Origin: Nitrospira sp. ST-bin4
GTDB taxonomy: Bacteria > Nitrospirota > Nitrospiria > Nitrospirales > Nitrospiraceae
Length of the DNA: 5,146 nt
Direction: 5' to 3'
Assembly: GCA_002083565.1 (NCBI GenBank)
Contig: MSXM01000029.1
Coordinates: 1-5,146, forward strand
Shown: positions 1-5,146 of the stretch, one piece after another
Numbering within the stretch: the first letter of the stretch is position 1
Layout: each line of letters opens with the position of its first letter
The notes under the pieces: model-generated
What the model was told of the DNA's origin: nothing
Database searches by the model: none
Seen by the model: the letters and a program-made list of their open reading frames with translations, nothing else
Program-made: the position numbers and the translations under genes

Positions 1-766
1 TGGGCAGGATCTTGATCGGCGCCGTGCAGCCTTCGGAAGCGGCGAGAATGGCTTGCTTCACCGCCGTCGAAGCCGACGGAATGGCCACGACAATTTCGTG
101 GGCTCCGAAGCGGTCTGCCACTGCCTTGATGTCGGCAATCATGCCTACCACAGGAATCCCATGGATTTTCATCTTCCGTTTGACGGGATCGTCGTCCACG
201 AAGGCCACCGGTTTGCTGTTATAGCCGGAGTCGGAGAGCATATCCCGCACGAGCAACTCCCCCGCATTTCCCGCTCCGACGACCAGCACACGCCTCGCAC
301 TCGAACCGGTGATCTGCAGCCACTCCCGGAACCATCGGACTGCCAATCGAATGCCCGCCAGGTACAACCCGCTCAAGAGGCCGGTCAGAATAATGACGGA
401 TCTCGGATACTGCGTGTTCCCGATGAGCAGATGAACGACCGCATAGAAGATCGCAGAACCGGCCAGAGACGCCCACAAGATTCTTGCCAGGTCGTGAATG
501 CCGACATACCTCCACAGTCCTCGCTGAATCCCGAATACCCACAAGCCCGACCCAAAGACGAGCAGGACAGCCGGAAGGTACTTCCACATGATGAGCCGAT
601 ACTGCGGAGGAATATCACCATCGAAGCGCAAGGCAAAGGCGGTGAGGTTCGCCGCTAGGATCAGGCTCAGCTGGGTCCCGATCACGACTAATGATCGATG
701 GTCAAGCAGCAGACTTCCGTATCGACCCGCCACAATGTGGAAGAGTTTAGCGGTCCACTGTTTCAT
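1..766 (-). CDS. CapD/WbpM/FlaA1-type membrane nucleotide-sugar dehydratase/epimerase, N-terminal part
   Basis: An open frame of 255 codons from the ATG at 766 to the left edge, with no stop; I translated it by hand. There are four likely membrane helices, about residues 25-45, 62-80, 95-115 and 122-141, with ALRFDGDIP (45-53) after the first and RGLWRYVGIHDL (82-93) after the second, as in this family. A Rossmann-like sensor domain (CoA_binding_3 type) follows: RRVLVVGAGNAGELL (158-172), then AFVDDDPVKR (188-197) and IHGIPVVG (201-208). The full protein, usually about 600-650 residues, would continue into a C-terminal SDR domain that dehydrates or epimerises UDP-GlcNAc-type sugars; that catalytic part is outside the window, so activity is inferred. 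AGGA lies 5 nt before the ATG. The ATG overlaps the stop of the family 9 glycosyltransferase (ATGA), so the two are probably co-translated. It likely supplies a deoxy or modified sugar for this locus. It could instead be a sugar-transferase relative sharing the N-terminal layout, but the motif set favours CapD/WbpM. Confidence 0.85.
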   Translation of the reverse strand, partial: MKQWTAKLFHIVAGRYGSLLLDHRSLVVIGTQLSLILAANLTAFALRFDGDIPPQYRLIMWKYLPAVLLVFGSGLWVFGIQRGLWRYVGIHDLARILWASLAGSAIFYAVVHLLIGNTQYPRSVIILTGLLSGLYLAGIRLAVRWFREWLQITGSSARRVLVVGAGNAGELLVRDMLSDSGYNSKPVAFVDDDPVKRKMKIHGIPVVGMIADIKAVADRFGAHEIVVAIPSASTAVKQAILAASEGCTAPIKILP

Positions 767-1890
767 AGGTGTCCTGATATCATGGGCAACGGTGTATGGT
801 GCCGATCATGCTGTTCAGCCAACATCATCTGCGCGGCCTCGATGACGCGGCCCGCCGGCAACTGCTGAAGACAGTGACTCAGACTATTGATGTGCCGATC
901 GCACCCTTCGCCAAGACAGGGTACACAATCTCCCTCGCCTTGTAAAAGGAACACGTTGCCTTGCCGTTGCGATCCATGTTTTCTCCACGGGCTGTCCGCA
1001 AGTGGAACATCCTTGGGCCATGGACCCCACTTGACCGGATTCGAAGGACCGAACAGGACGATGGTCGGCGCACCGACCGCCGCTGCCATATGGCTCACCG
1101 CCGTGTCCGTTCCAACATAGAGCGCGGTACGGCTCAAGAGATACCCCAGCGCCGGAAGCCCGACCTGGCCCGCAAGATTCACCGTTCCTTTCGGCAAACG
1201 TTCGACCACATCCTCGCAGAAGGCCCTTTCACCCGGCGCATCCCCGCCTGTTACCGCTATTGTGAGTCCTTGATCCGCCAACCACCGTCCGAGCGCCTCC
1301 CACCCGGCTACCGTCCAGGCTTTGTACACAAACTTCGGCGAGACATGCAGCACCGCATACGCTTGTGCGCCGTCGACAGCGGGACACAGCCTCCGGACCG
1401 AGACTTCGTCTTCGTGGCGCCAGCTGACCACAGGAGTCGCGAGGGGCACGACGTTCAGCCGTTCAAGGAGGCGGAGATTCATCACAACCGTATGGGTATT
1501 CAAATTGTCGAACGGCACCCACTCATCCAGCAACCGCCGCTTCCACCACGATTTCGCGTCCGCCAACAGCGTTCCCACACGATATCGTCCCGCAACCCAG
1601 GCATGGAACGTCGGGCGGTCGCCTGCCAGCACCGAGATCGCCAGATCATACCGGCGCCGGATCGACCGGAGCAGCTTCAGATGAGTCCCGATCGGCGGAC
1701 GTTCGATGATCGTCCAGATTCGGCGGATGTCGGGATTCGCCGCAATGATATCCTGAGTCCCTTCGAACACCAACATATCGACCACGGCCTCCGGATATGC
1801 GGCTTTGATCGACCGCACGACCGGTGTCGCCAACAGCACATCACCGATCCGTCTTGTGCACACGACTAATACGCTACGAAGGTCCGGCAT
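763..1890 (-). CDS. Family 9 glycosyltransferase (ADP-heptose:LPS heptosyltransferase-like)
   Basis: 375 residues, two Rossmann-like halves (GT-B). The N-terminal RRIGDVLLATPVVRSIK (13-29) is the acceptor-side motif of heptosyltransferases; D17 is the candidate catalytic base. The C-terminal half has HVSPKFVYKAW (182-192) with K190 at the donor phosphate site, GTDTAVSHMAAAVGAP (260-275) with the conserved aspartate at 262, and FGPSNPVKWGP (280-290). A cysteine set CVPC-x4-C (322-330) and C340 matches the four-cysteine tail seen in many WaaQ-type members. Its expected role is adding a heptose or related sugar to the LPS inner core in the cytoplasm. The frame also allows a GTG at 1893; I chose the ATG at 1890 because TGGA lies about 7 nt upstream. 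This is the first gene after the structured spacer, so it may have its own promoter or be part of the same long message. Its TGA overlaps the next ATG by 4 bp. The C-terminus is His-rich (near 361-365). The exact donor sugar is inferred. Confidence 0.88.
   Translation of the reverse strand: MPDLRSVLVVCTRRIGDVLLATPVVRSIKAAYPEAVVDMLVFEGTQDIIAANPDIRRIWTIIERPPIGTHLKLLRSIRRRYDLAISVLAGDRPTFHAWVAGRYRVGTLLADAKSWWKRRLLDEWVPFDNLNTHTVVMNLRLLERLNVVPLATPVVSWRHEDEVSVRRLCPAVDGAQAYAVLHVSPKFVYKAWTVAGWEALGRWLADQGLTIAVTGGDAPGERAFCEDVVERLPKGTVNLAGQVGLPALGYLLSRTALYVGTDTAVSHMAAAVGAPTIVLFGPSNPVKWGPWPKDVPLADSPWRKHGSQRQGNVFLLQGEGDCVPCLGEGCDRHINSLSHCLQQLPAGRVIEAAQMMLAEQHDRHHTPLPMISGHL
772..775 (-). promoter_or_regulatory. 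Shine-Dalgarno of the CapD/WbpM-type gene
   Basis: AGGA on the minus strand with a 5-nt spacer to the ATG at 766, inside the last codons of the upstream gene. It confirms that start and allows both coupled and independent initiation. Confidence 0.55.
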
Positions 1891-1897
1891 CACTTAG

Positions 1898-1901
1898 TCC
1901 A
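1898..1901 (-). promoter_or_regulatory. Weak Shine-Dalgarno for the family 9 glycosyltransferase
   Basis: TGGA on the minus strand, with GGA 7 nt before the ATG at 1890 but only 4 nt before the GTG at 1893, which favours the ATG. The match is short, so this gene may be translated less efficiently than its neighbours. Confidence 0.35.
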
Positions 1902-1940
1902 CATTCTTCATGACCATTCGCCGCAAACCGGTTGACCATA

Positions 1941-1976
1941 CGCGTCAAGCGTGAAGAGCGCGACTCGCGTGACGCG
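1941..1976. repeat. Degenerate 9-bp tandem array that also forms a hairpin
   Basis: Four consecutive 9-bp units start at 1941, 1950, 1959 and 1968, each beginning cg[c/t]g and ending g (consensus cgYgacNMg). The outer units make an inverted repeat: cgcgtcaagcg (1941-1951) pairs with cgcgtgacgcg (1966-1976) through 10 of 11 positions, with one A-G mismatch and a 14-nt loop. The stem is GC-rich and would be stable in RNA of either strand. No T-run follows it, so it is not a classical terminator. It may be a REP-like element, an mRNA-stabilising or processing structure, or a remnant of a repeat family. Confidence 0.6.
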
Positions 1977-1993
1977 CAAAGCCGACCCCTGCC

Positions 1994-2029
1994 TCTCGCT
2001 TGTCCCGCCACTCTCGCCCGTCTCGCATA
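1994..2029. repeat. Degenerate tandem array, four 9-bp units (tctcgcNNN)
   Basis: On the plus strand, tctcgc occurs at 1994, 2012 and 2021, and the one-base variant tcccgc occurs at 2003. All four are exactly in a 9-bp register, giving four units of t-c-y-c-g-c plus three variable bases. On the transcribed strand the unit reads NNNGCGAGA. The region lies outside genes, so the period of 9 is not required by codons. Such GCGAGA-rich arrays resemble intergenic repeats I recall from Nitrospira genomes, but this is from memory. Confidence 0.6.
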
Positions 2030-2030
2030 A

Positions 2031-2051
2031 GTTGAACATCGCGATGGCAAC
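2031..2051. repeat. Imperfect dyad with perfect 10-bp palindromic core
   Basis: The core catcgcgatg (2037-2046) is a perfect palindrome. It is flanked by gttg (2031-2034) and its complement caac (2048-2051), offset by one base. It begins 9 bp past the stop codon of the upstream glycosyltransferase. It could act as an operator or as a small mRNA hairpin with a cgcg loop; with no T-run it is a poor intrinsic terminator. A dyad of this size can occur by chance. Confidence 0.4.
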
Positions 2052-2059
2052 CGGCATGT

Positions 2060-2905
2060 TTATGAACCATGCGTAACCCCTGTCGAAGAGTCGGCCACGC
2101 CATATCGATCGAGCCCGACAGCGGCCCGGATATCGGACGATCGTAGCAGGTCATCCAGCCGTCTCTGATTACCCGGCAGCTGCATCCTATCTTGTTCAGG
2201 ATGCCATAGATGAAACACCGGCGCGGCGAAACGCGCCGTCTTGTGCTTGACACCGGCGTGAAGAAGACGGATCACCAGATCGGAATCCTCCAACCCCCAT
2301 CCTTCATAGGATTCGTCGAGCCCGTTCACGCGAATCAGGTCGTTCCGCCATGCAGACAGATTGCATGTCTTAATCCCCTCCCACCGATCCGGCGTCCATT
2401 TACGAAACGGCCCATCGGGCAGCCGCACCAGCGGAAGGAATCGATACACCTCGCGCCTCGACCAGGATCGTGCCCAATCCATCCAACTCCAAGCATGTAT
2501 TGGAATCTGCTCGCTCACGACACGGCTCGTGAATGCTTCGGTGAGTAACACACGGTTAGCCCCCAGAAAGTACCCTGGTTCCGCCATCCGCTTATGAGCC
2601 CTCACGAAATGACGGGACGGGACACAATCCCCGTCGGTGAAAATAATATAGTCGGCGTTCGTCGATGAGACCGCCCGGTTCCGGATCGCCGCGGCGCGGA
2701 ACCCCCGATCCTCTTGCCACACATGCGCCAGTGAAAAGAGACCGCGCCTCGCAAATTCCTGTATGACCGCCGCGGTCTCCTCTGTCGATCCGTCGTCAGC
2801 CACCACAAGCGAAAACTCTCGATCGCTCTGGCCGCAATACCCTTCCAGGACGACCGCCAACGCATCCGGCCGGTTATAGGTTGTCACGATGACTGCGGTC
2901 TTCAT
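2060..2905 (-). CDS. Family 2 glycosyltransferase with galactosyltransferase-type C-terminal motif
   Basis: 281 residues, GT-A fold. KTAVIVTTYNRPDAL (2-16) and VVADDGSTEE (34-43) form the nucleotide site. TDGDCVP (90-96) carries the DxD-type metal ligand. EDRGFRAAAIRNRA (65-78) is the usual helix after the third strand. The C-terminal half holds KTCNLS (179-184) and GWGLEDSDL (202-210), the 'GWG.ED.DL' acceptor/catalytic motif of the Glyco_transf_7C (galactosyltransferase-like) domain, with FHLWHPE at 231-237 as a further metal-site candidate. Similar enzymes include chondroitin-polymerase-like and LPS GTs that transfer galactose or N-acetylhexosamines; the sugar used here is unknown. The start is the ATG at 2905, which shares ATGA with the stop of the upstream glycosyltransferase. 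There is no good SD (only GGA next to the ATG), so translation probably depends on coupling. It ends in TAA at 2060, followed by the only long spacer in the window. Confidence 0.85.
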   Translation of the reverse strand: MKTAVIVTTYNRPDALAVVLEGYCGQSDREFSLVVADDGSTEETAAVIQEFARRGLFSLAHVWQEDRGFRAAAIRNRAVSSTNADYIIFTDGDCVPSRHFVRAHKRMAEPGYFLGANRVLLTEAFTSRVVSEQIPIHAWSWMDWARSWSRREVYRFLPLVRLPDGPFRKWTPDRWEGIKTCNLSAWRNDLIRVNGLDESYEGWGLEDSDLVIRLLHAGVKHKTARFAAPVFHLWHPEQDRMQLPGNQRRLDDLLRSSDIRAAVGLDRYGVADSSTGVTHGS

Positions 2906-3705
2906 TCCGGCGACGAACTCTTCGGCCGGCGAAGGGCCGGTTGCTTGGGAATCGGCCACTGTTCCTGCTGTTCAAATCGCTTCGCGTAGCGGTAGAACGT
3001 CCCCTCGAAGTTTCCAAAGGCAATGACAAACCCGACCCAGCCGTCCAGGAAACCCCGCTTCGCCACATAATGTTTCAGAAACGACCAGATGCCATGCAAA
3101 AACGCTGTCCCCATCGACACTCGTGTACCGTTGAGTTTACTTGCACCGAGCGTCGAGTACCGGTTGGCTTTCTTCACGACTTCTTCGAAATTCCTGAATG
3201 GAATCTGCCAGATCGCATGCTCCAGCCGTCCGACCGGTTTGGCGGACAGCAGTTCGTACCCTTCATGAACCTGCAGCTCCATGTATTTCATCGCACTCTT
3301 TCGAAACAATTGCGGCTGCCTGAAATTCGGGTACCAGCCTGAATGCCGGACCCAACGCCCCATGAAATAGTTCCGCCTCGGTATGAGATAGGCATCATGC
3401 GCAGGAGTTCCCGAAAGGAGGGCCAGAATTTCATCTCTGACCTCCGGCGTACATTGCTCATCGGTATCGATACTCAGCACCCACTCGTGCGTACAGGCTT
3501 CGACTGCGCGATTTCGTAGATGGCCGAACCCTTCAAACGGGATCTGCACCACCCTCGCCCCCAACTCCCGCGCAATCCGATCGGTGCCGTCCGTGCTGGC
3601 TGAATCCGCCACCACGATTTCATCAGCCCACAGCACACTGTTGACCGCATCAGCAATCTTATTGGCCTCGTTATACGCGATGATATAGGCGGACAGTTTC
3701 AGCAT
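2902..3705 (-). CDS. Family 2 glycosyltransferase, WaaE/LgtF-like (LPS core)
   Basis: 267 residues, cytosolic or membrane-associated GT-A fold. The N-terminus LSAYIIAYNEANKI (4-17) and DSASTDGT (34-41) form the nucleotide-sugar site. DTD at 80-82, within VLSIDTDEQ, is the metal-binding DxD. The middle motif VHEGYEL (146-152) and the LEHAIW histidine (H163) are typical of the WaaE/KdtX/LgtF subgroup, which adds a glucose-type sugar to an inner-core heptose. An aromatic, basic helix (about 202-231, FLHGIWSFLKHYVAKRGFLD) probably contacts the membrane, also a subgroup trait. The frame is open up to 3759, but the ATG at 3705 fits best: it puts the beta strand at the N-terminus as usual, has AAGGA 3 nt upstream, and overlaps the previous stop by 7 bp (ATGCTGA), implying coupled translation. 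Donor and acceptor are inferred from the family only. Confidence 0.85.
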   Translation of the reverse strand: MLKLSAYIIAYNEANKIADAVNSVLWADEIVVADSASTDGTDRIARELGARVVQIPFEGFGHLRNRAVEACTHEWVLSIDTDEQCTPEVRDEILALLSGTPAHDAYLIPRRNYFMGRWVRHSGWYPNFRQPQLFRKSAMKYMELQVHEGYELLSAKPVGRLEHAIWQIPFRNFEEVVKKANRYSTLGASKLNGTRVSMGTAFLHGIWSFLKHYVAKRGFLDGWVGFVIAFGNFEGTFYRYAKRFEQQEQWPIPKQPALRRPKSSSPE

Positions 3706-4931
3706 ATGTCCTTGCTCACCCCGAGACCCTCCGAAGCAAATGCGGCACTCACTACCCACGCGAAGAAAAGCCCCTCAGTATGATCGACCAGGAGCGAATT
3801 GAAGATGCACCCGATCGCCATCACAAGTACAACGCCTTGTCCCATCTCTGCATAGAGATTGCCGCCGGCCTGCCTGAACCTCCACCACAGCGTCCCAAAC
3901 ATCGCAAGCAATGCCAACAGGCCCGCCATGCCCAGTTCTGCGCCCGTCAGCAGATATTGGTTATGGGGGTGGGCCGGTTTGACAGCCGCAGGGTCCGTCA
4001 CCATCTCCGCATACGCCCGTGGAAAACTGCCGGTCCCGACTCCAACGAGAGGGTGATTGGCGATCAGATTCACCGTGTTGTGATACCACTCGAGTCGGAC
4101 CCCGACTGAGGATTTCTCCGACGCCACCGATTCAACTTGCGCTCGTTCCATTTCCTCCACGGTCTTTGCCACACGTTGATAGAACACCGGCGACACGGCA
4201 TACGACAACGCGACGAGGGAAAGAACTCCCGCCATGCCAAGAACCAGGCCGCGCAGTCCAAGCCGACGTTCACACCATAGGATGATCAAGGCACCCAATA
4301 CGATCTGTCCGGTTCGTCCCTGCACAAACATGAAAACATCGATCACGGCGAGCATTGTAAGTGCGCCCAACCCATACCGCCGCCATGATCTGCACTCTCT
4401 TATTGCGACCTCTGCAAAGAGAAACGCAGCAAATGCCATTAGCACATTGTGAGTGATTTTGTGCTTGAATACGGTCGCATTGGCCTGATCGCCATGGAAC
4501 CAGGCCTCCGGAGCAGACCACCCGGCGGCCAGCAGAAACGACACTATGAGCGTCACGGCCATGCCGCAGCCGAACCCCCACAGTCCCCGTTCACGCACAG
4601 CCGGGTCGGCAAACAGAGGAACAAACACGAGCGGAAGCAGAAAATCGTCGTATTTCCAGAGGTACTTCGCCCGCTCACCGAATGAAGCGAGGCCATGTGT
4701 CATCCCGACAGCGAGCAGGAGGAACAACCCCGGCAGCAGCAGTACATATCTGTCTCGACGGACAATCCCGGGGATCTCTGCGAATCGGCCGCTGACGAGC
4801 CACGCGACAACGGTCACGACCAGCAAGACCCCGTCGAGGCTGGTCGAGATCGGGAGACTGAACCCCAGCCCCGCGACCGCCCAACCGGCGATCGACCCAG
4901 CATGCACCTGAATCGCCCGGCCAGTCACCAC
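3699..4931 (-). CDS. O-antigen ligase / Wzy-type polymerase family membrane protein
   Basis: About 410 residues and very hydrophobic, with roughly 11-12 predicted membrane segments (for example about residues 14-46, 62-77, 97-107, 117-136, 162-177, 186-203, 210-220, 226-246, 335-350, 366-382 and 387-400). The one long hydrophilic loop, about 247-334, carries the family hallmarks: SSVGVRLEWY near 274-283, NHPLVGVGTGSF near 292-303, and HPHNQYL at 321-327. H323 is the candidate for the conserved histidine of WaaL-type ligases. QGRTGQ at 204-209 is another typical arginine site. The family (Wzy_C) transfers undecaprenyl-linked glycan to lipid A-core, or polymerises it, on the periplasmic face; sequence alone does not separate ligase from polymerase. 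The frame stays open up to 5021, but that would overlap the upstream gene by 88 bp. I chose the GTG at 4931 because GGTGA lies 7 nt upstream; GTGs at 4937 (forming GTGA with the upstream stop) and 4928 are alternatives. The stop overlaps the next start by 7 bp. Confidence 0.88.
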   Translation of the reverse strand: MVTGRAIQVHAGSIAGWAVAGLGFSLPISTSLDGVLLVVTVVAWLVSGRFAEIPGIVRRDRYVLLLPGLFLLLAVGMTHGLASFGERAKYLWKYDDFLLPLVFVPLFADPAVRERGLWGFGCGMAVTLIVSFLLAAGWSAPEAWFHGDQANATVFKHKITHNVLMAFAAFLFAEVAIRECRSWRRYGLGALTMLAVIDVFMFVQGRTGQIVLGALIILWCERRLGLRGLVLGMAGVLSLVALSYAVSPVFYQRVAKTVEEMERAQVESVASEKSSVGVRLEWYHNTVNLIANHPLVGVGTGSFPRAYAEMVTDPAAVKPAHPHNQYLLTGAELGMAGLLALLAMFGTLWWRFRQAGGNLYAEMGQGVVLVMAIGCIFNSLLVDHTEGLFFAWVVSAAFASEGLGVSKDIC

Positions 4932-4933
4932 AA

Positions 4934-5146
4934 TCACTTCACCGCAAACGCGATGAGCGATTTTCGCAAAGAGGGCACCAGATCCTTTATGGCGGTCCCG
5001 ACGGATTGCAACCGCCCCCACCCCTCCCGATACCGCCTGGACTTGAGGAACTGCACGTCTATGTCACGATACCCGGAAGCCCGCAACAAAATTTCAAGAT
5101 CGGACTTCGTAAACTCACGGTTGTGCCGGCGCGGGAAAAACGACAT
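4934..5146 (-). CDS. Probable class I SAM-dependent methyltransferase, C-terminal fragment
   Basis: The last 70 codons of a gene whose start lies beyond the right edge; it ends with TGA at 4936-4934. The ATG at the very edge is probably an internal methionine. The motif at fragment residues 8-26 (HNREFTKSDLEILLRASGY) matches the usual C-terminal segment of class I methyltransferases found in glycan clusters, in which 'HxREFT..EL..LL..aGF' is followed by a beta strand (here DIDVQFLKSR). The catalytic SAM-binding glycine motif is not in the window, so activity and substrate cannot be seen. The next gene, an O-antigen ligase-type protein, starts at or within a few bases of its stop, which suggests the same operon and a role in modifying a sugar or lipid intermediate of the same glycan. 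The family call is inferred from the tail alone. Confidence 0.6.
   Translation of the reverse strand: MSFFPRRHNREFTKSDLEILLRASGYRDIDVQFLKSRRYREGWGRLQSVGTAIKDLVPSLRKSLIAFAVK
4939..4943 (-). promoter_or_regulatory. Shine-Dalgarno candidate that decides the O-antigen ligase start
   Basis: GGTGA read on the minus strand, 7 nt before the GTG at 4931. It lies inside the last codons of the upstream methyltransferase. It favours the GTG at 4931 over the GTG at 4937, which would leave almost no spacing. The match to the SD consensus is only partial. Confidence 0.4.

Larger units (their letters stand above)
1891..2059. other. Structured intergenic spacer between two glycosyltransferase genes
   Basis: 169 bp with no supported gene; a minus-strand frame across it overlaps the real upstream gene and looks like a shadow. 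In minus-strand order it holds a dyad at 2031-2051, a 9-bp-periodic array at 1994-2029, a second 9-bp-periodic array that also forms a hairpin at 1941-1976, a TTGAC-N7-GTCAA dyad at 1932-1948, two TGACCAT copies at 1911-1917 and 1933-1939 (22 bp apart), and the weak ribosome site of the downstream gene. No T-run follows any hairpin on either strand, and no clear -35/-10 pair was found. It may be a repeat insertion, an attenuator or processing site, or the site of an internal promoter. Confidence 0.7.

Noticed and set aside
219..636. Two shorter minus-strand frames (219-587 and 385-636)
   Set aside because: They are out of frame with the continuous 255-codon CapD/WbpM-type reading frame from 766 to the edge, and their translations carry no known motif.
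53..658. A 201-codon open frame on the plus strand near the left edge
   Set aside because: It is antisense to the CapD/WbpM-type gene, has low-complexity Arg/Gln/Pro composition, and shows no domain or convincing ribosome site.
961..1869. A 302-codon open frame on the plus strand opposite the family 9 glycosyltransferase
   Set aside because: Its translation is rich in Arg, Pro and His with no recognisable domain, and it lies entirely antisense to a gene with clear GT9 motifs; this is typical of a shadow frame in GC-rich DNA.
1926..1933. Palindrome aaccggtt
   Set aside because: Only 8 bp with no extension; expected by chance in a window of this size.
1920..1948. Possible sigma-70 promoter with TTGACG at 1948-1943 on the minus strand
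   Set aside because: At a 17-bp spacing the -10 position reads TGCGGC, which is far from TATAAT, and no other spacing gives a good match.
1941..1976. Rho-independent terminator
   Set aside because: The stem is good, but there is no T-run after it on either strand.
1945..2253. A 102-codon minus-strand frame crossing the spacer
   Set aside because: Two thirds of it overlaps the second family 2 glycosyltransferase in another frame and the rest runs through the repeat arrays; its Cys/Arg-rich sequence has no recognisable fold.

Overview
The window is one strand-biased block of cell-surface polysaccharide genes. All six coding regions lie on the minus strand, so transcription runs from high to low coordinates. 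In that order they are: the C-terminal end of a probable SAM-dependent methyltransferase (4934-5146, cut by the right edge), an O-antigen ligase/polymerase-type membrane protein (3699-4931), a WaaE/LgtF-like family 2 glycosyltransferase (2902-3705), a second family 2 glycosyltransferase with a galactosyltransferase-type C-terminal motif (2060-2905), a family 9 (heptosyltransferase-type) glycosyltransferase (763-1890), and the N-terminal 255 residues of a CapD/WbpM/FlaA1-type membrane-bound nucleotide-sugar dehydratase/epimerase (1-766, cut by the left edge).

Four of the five gene junctions are overlaps or near overlaps: about 4 bp at 763-766, 4 bp at 2902-2905, 7 bp at 3699-3705, and abutting or overlapping near 4931-4937. 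This is typical of translationally coupled operons. The only real gap is the 169 bp between the second family 2 transferase and the family 9 transferase (1891-2059). That gap is unusually structured: it holds two degenerate tandem arrays, each of four 9-bp units, one of which also folds into an imperfect 11-bp-stem hairpin, plus a dyad just past the upstream stop codon and a heptamer direct repeat.

The genes work together plausibly as part of a lipopolysaccharide core/O-antigen (or related glycan) locus. The glycosyltransferases add sugars, including possibly a heptose or related residue. The CapD-type enzyme modifies a nucleotide-sugar precursor, and the ligase-type protein joins or polymerises the glycan on the periplasmic side of the inner membrane. 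The family 9 transferase and the ligase indicate a Gram-negative, LPS-making bacterium with a moderately high GC genome. The 9-bp repeats rich in GCGAGA and CGTGACGCG resemble, from memory only, intergenic repeats of Nitrospira genomes; that assignment is tentative. No RNA genes, insertion sequences, CRISPR arrays or convincing rho-independent terminators were seen. Apart from the structured intergenic spacer, this is an ordinary glycan-biosynthesis locus and I do not see a clear new system.
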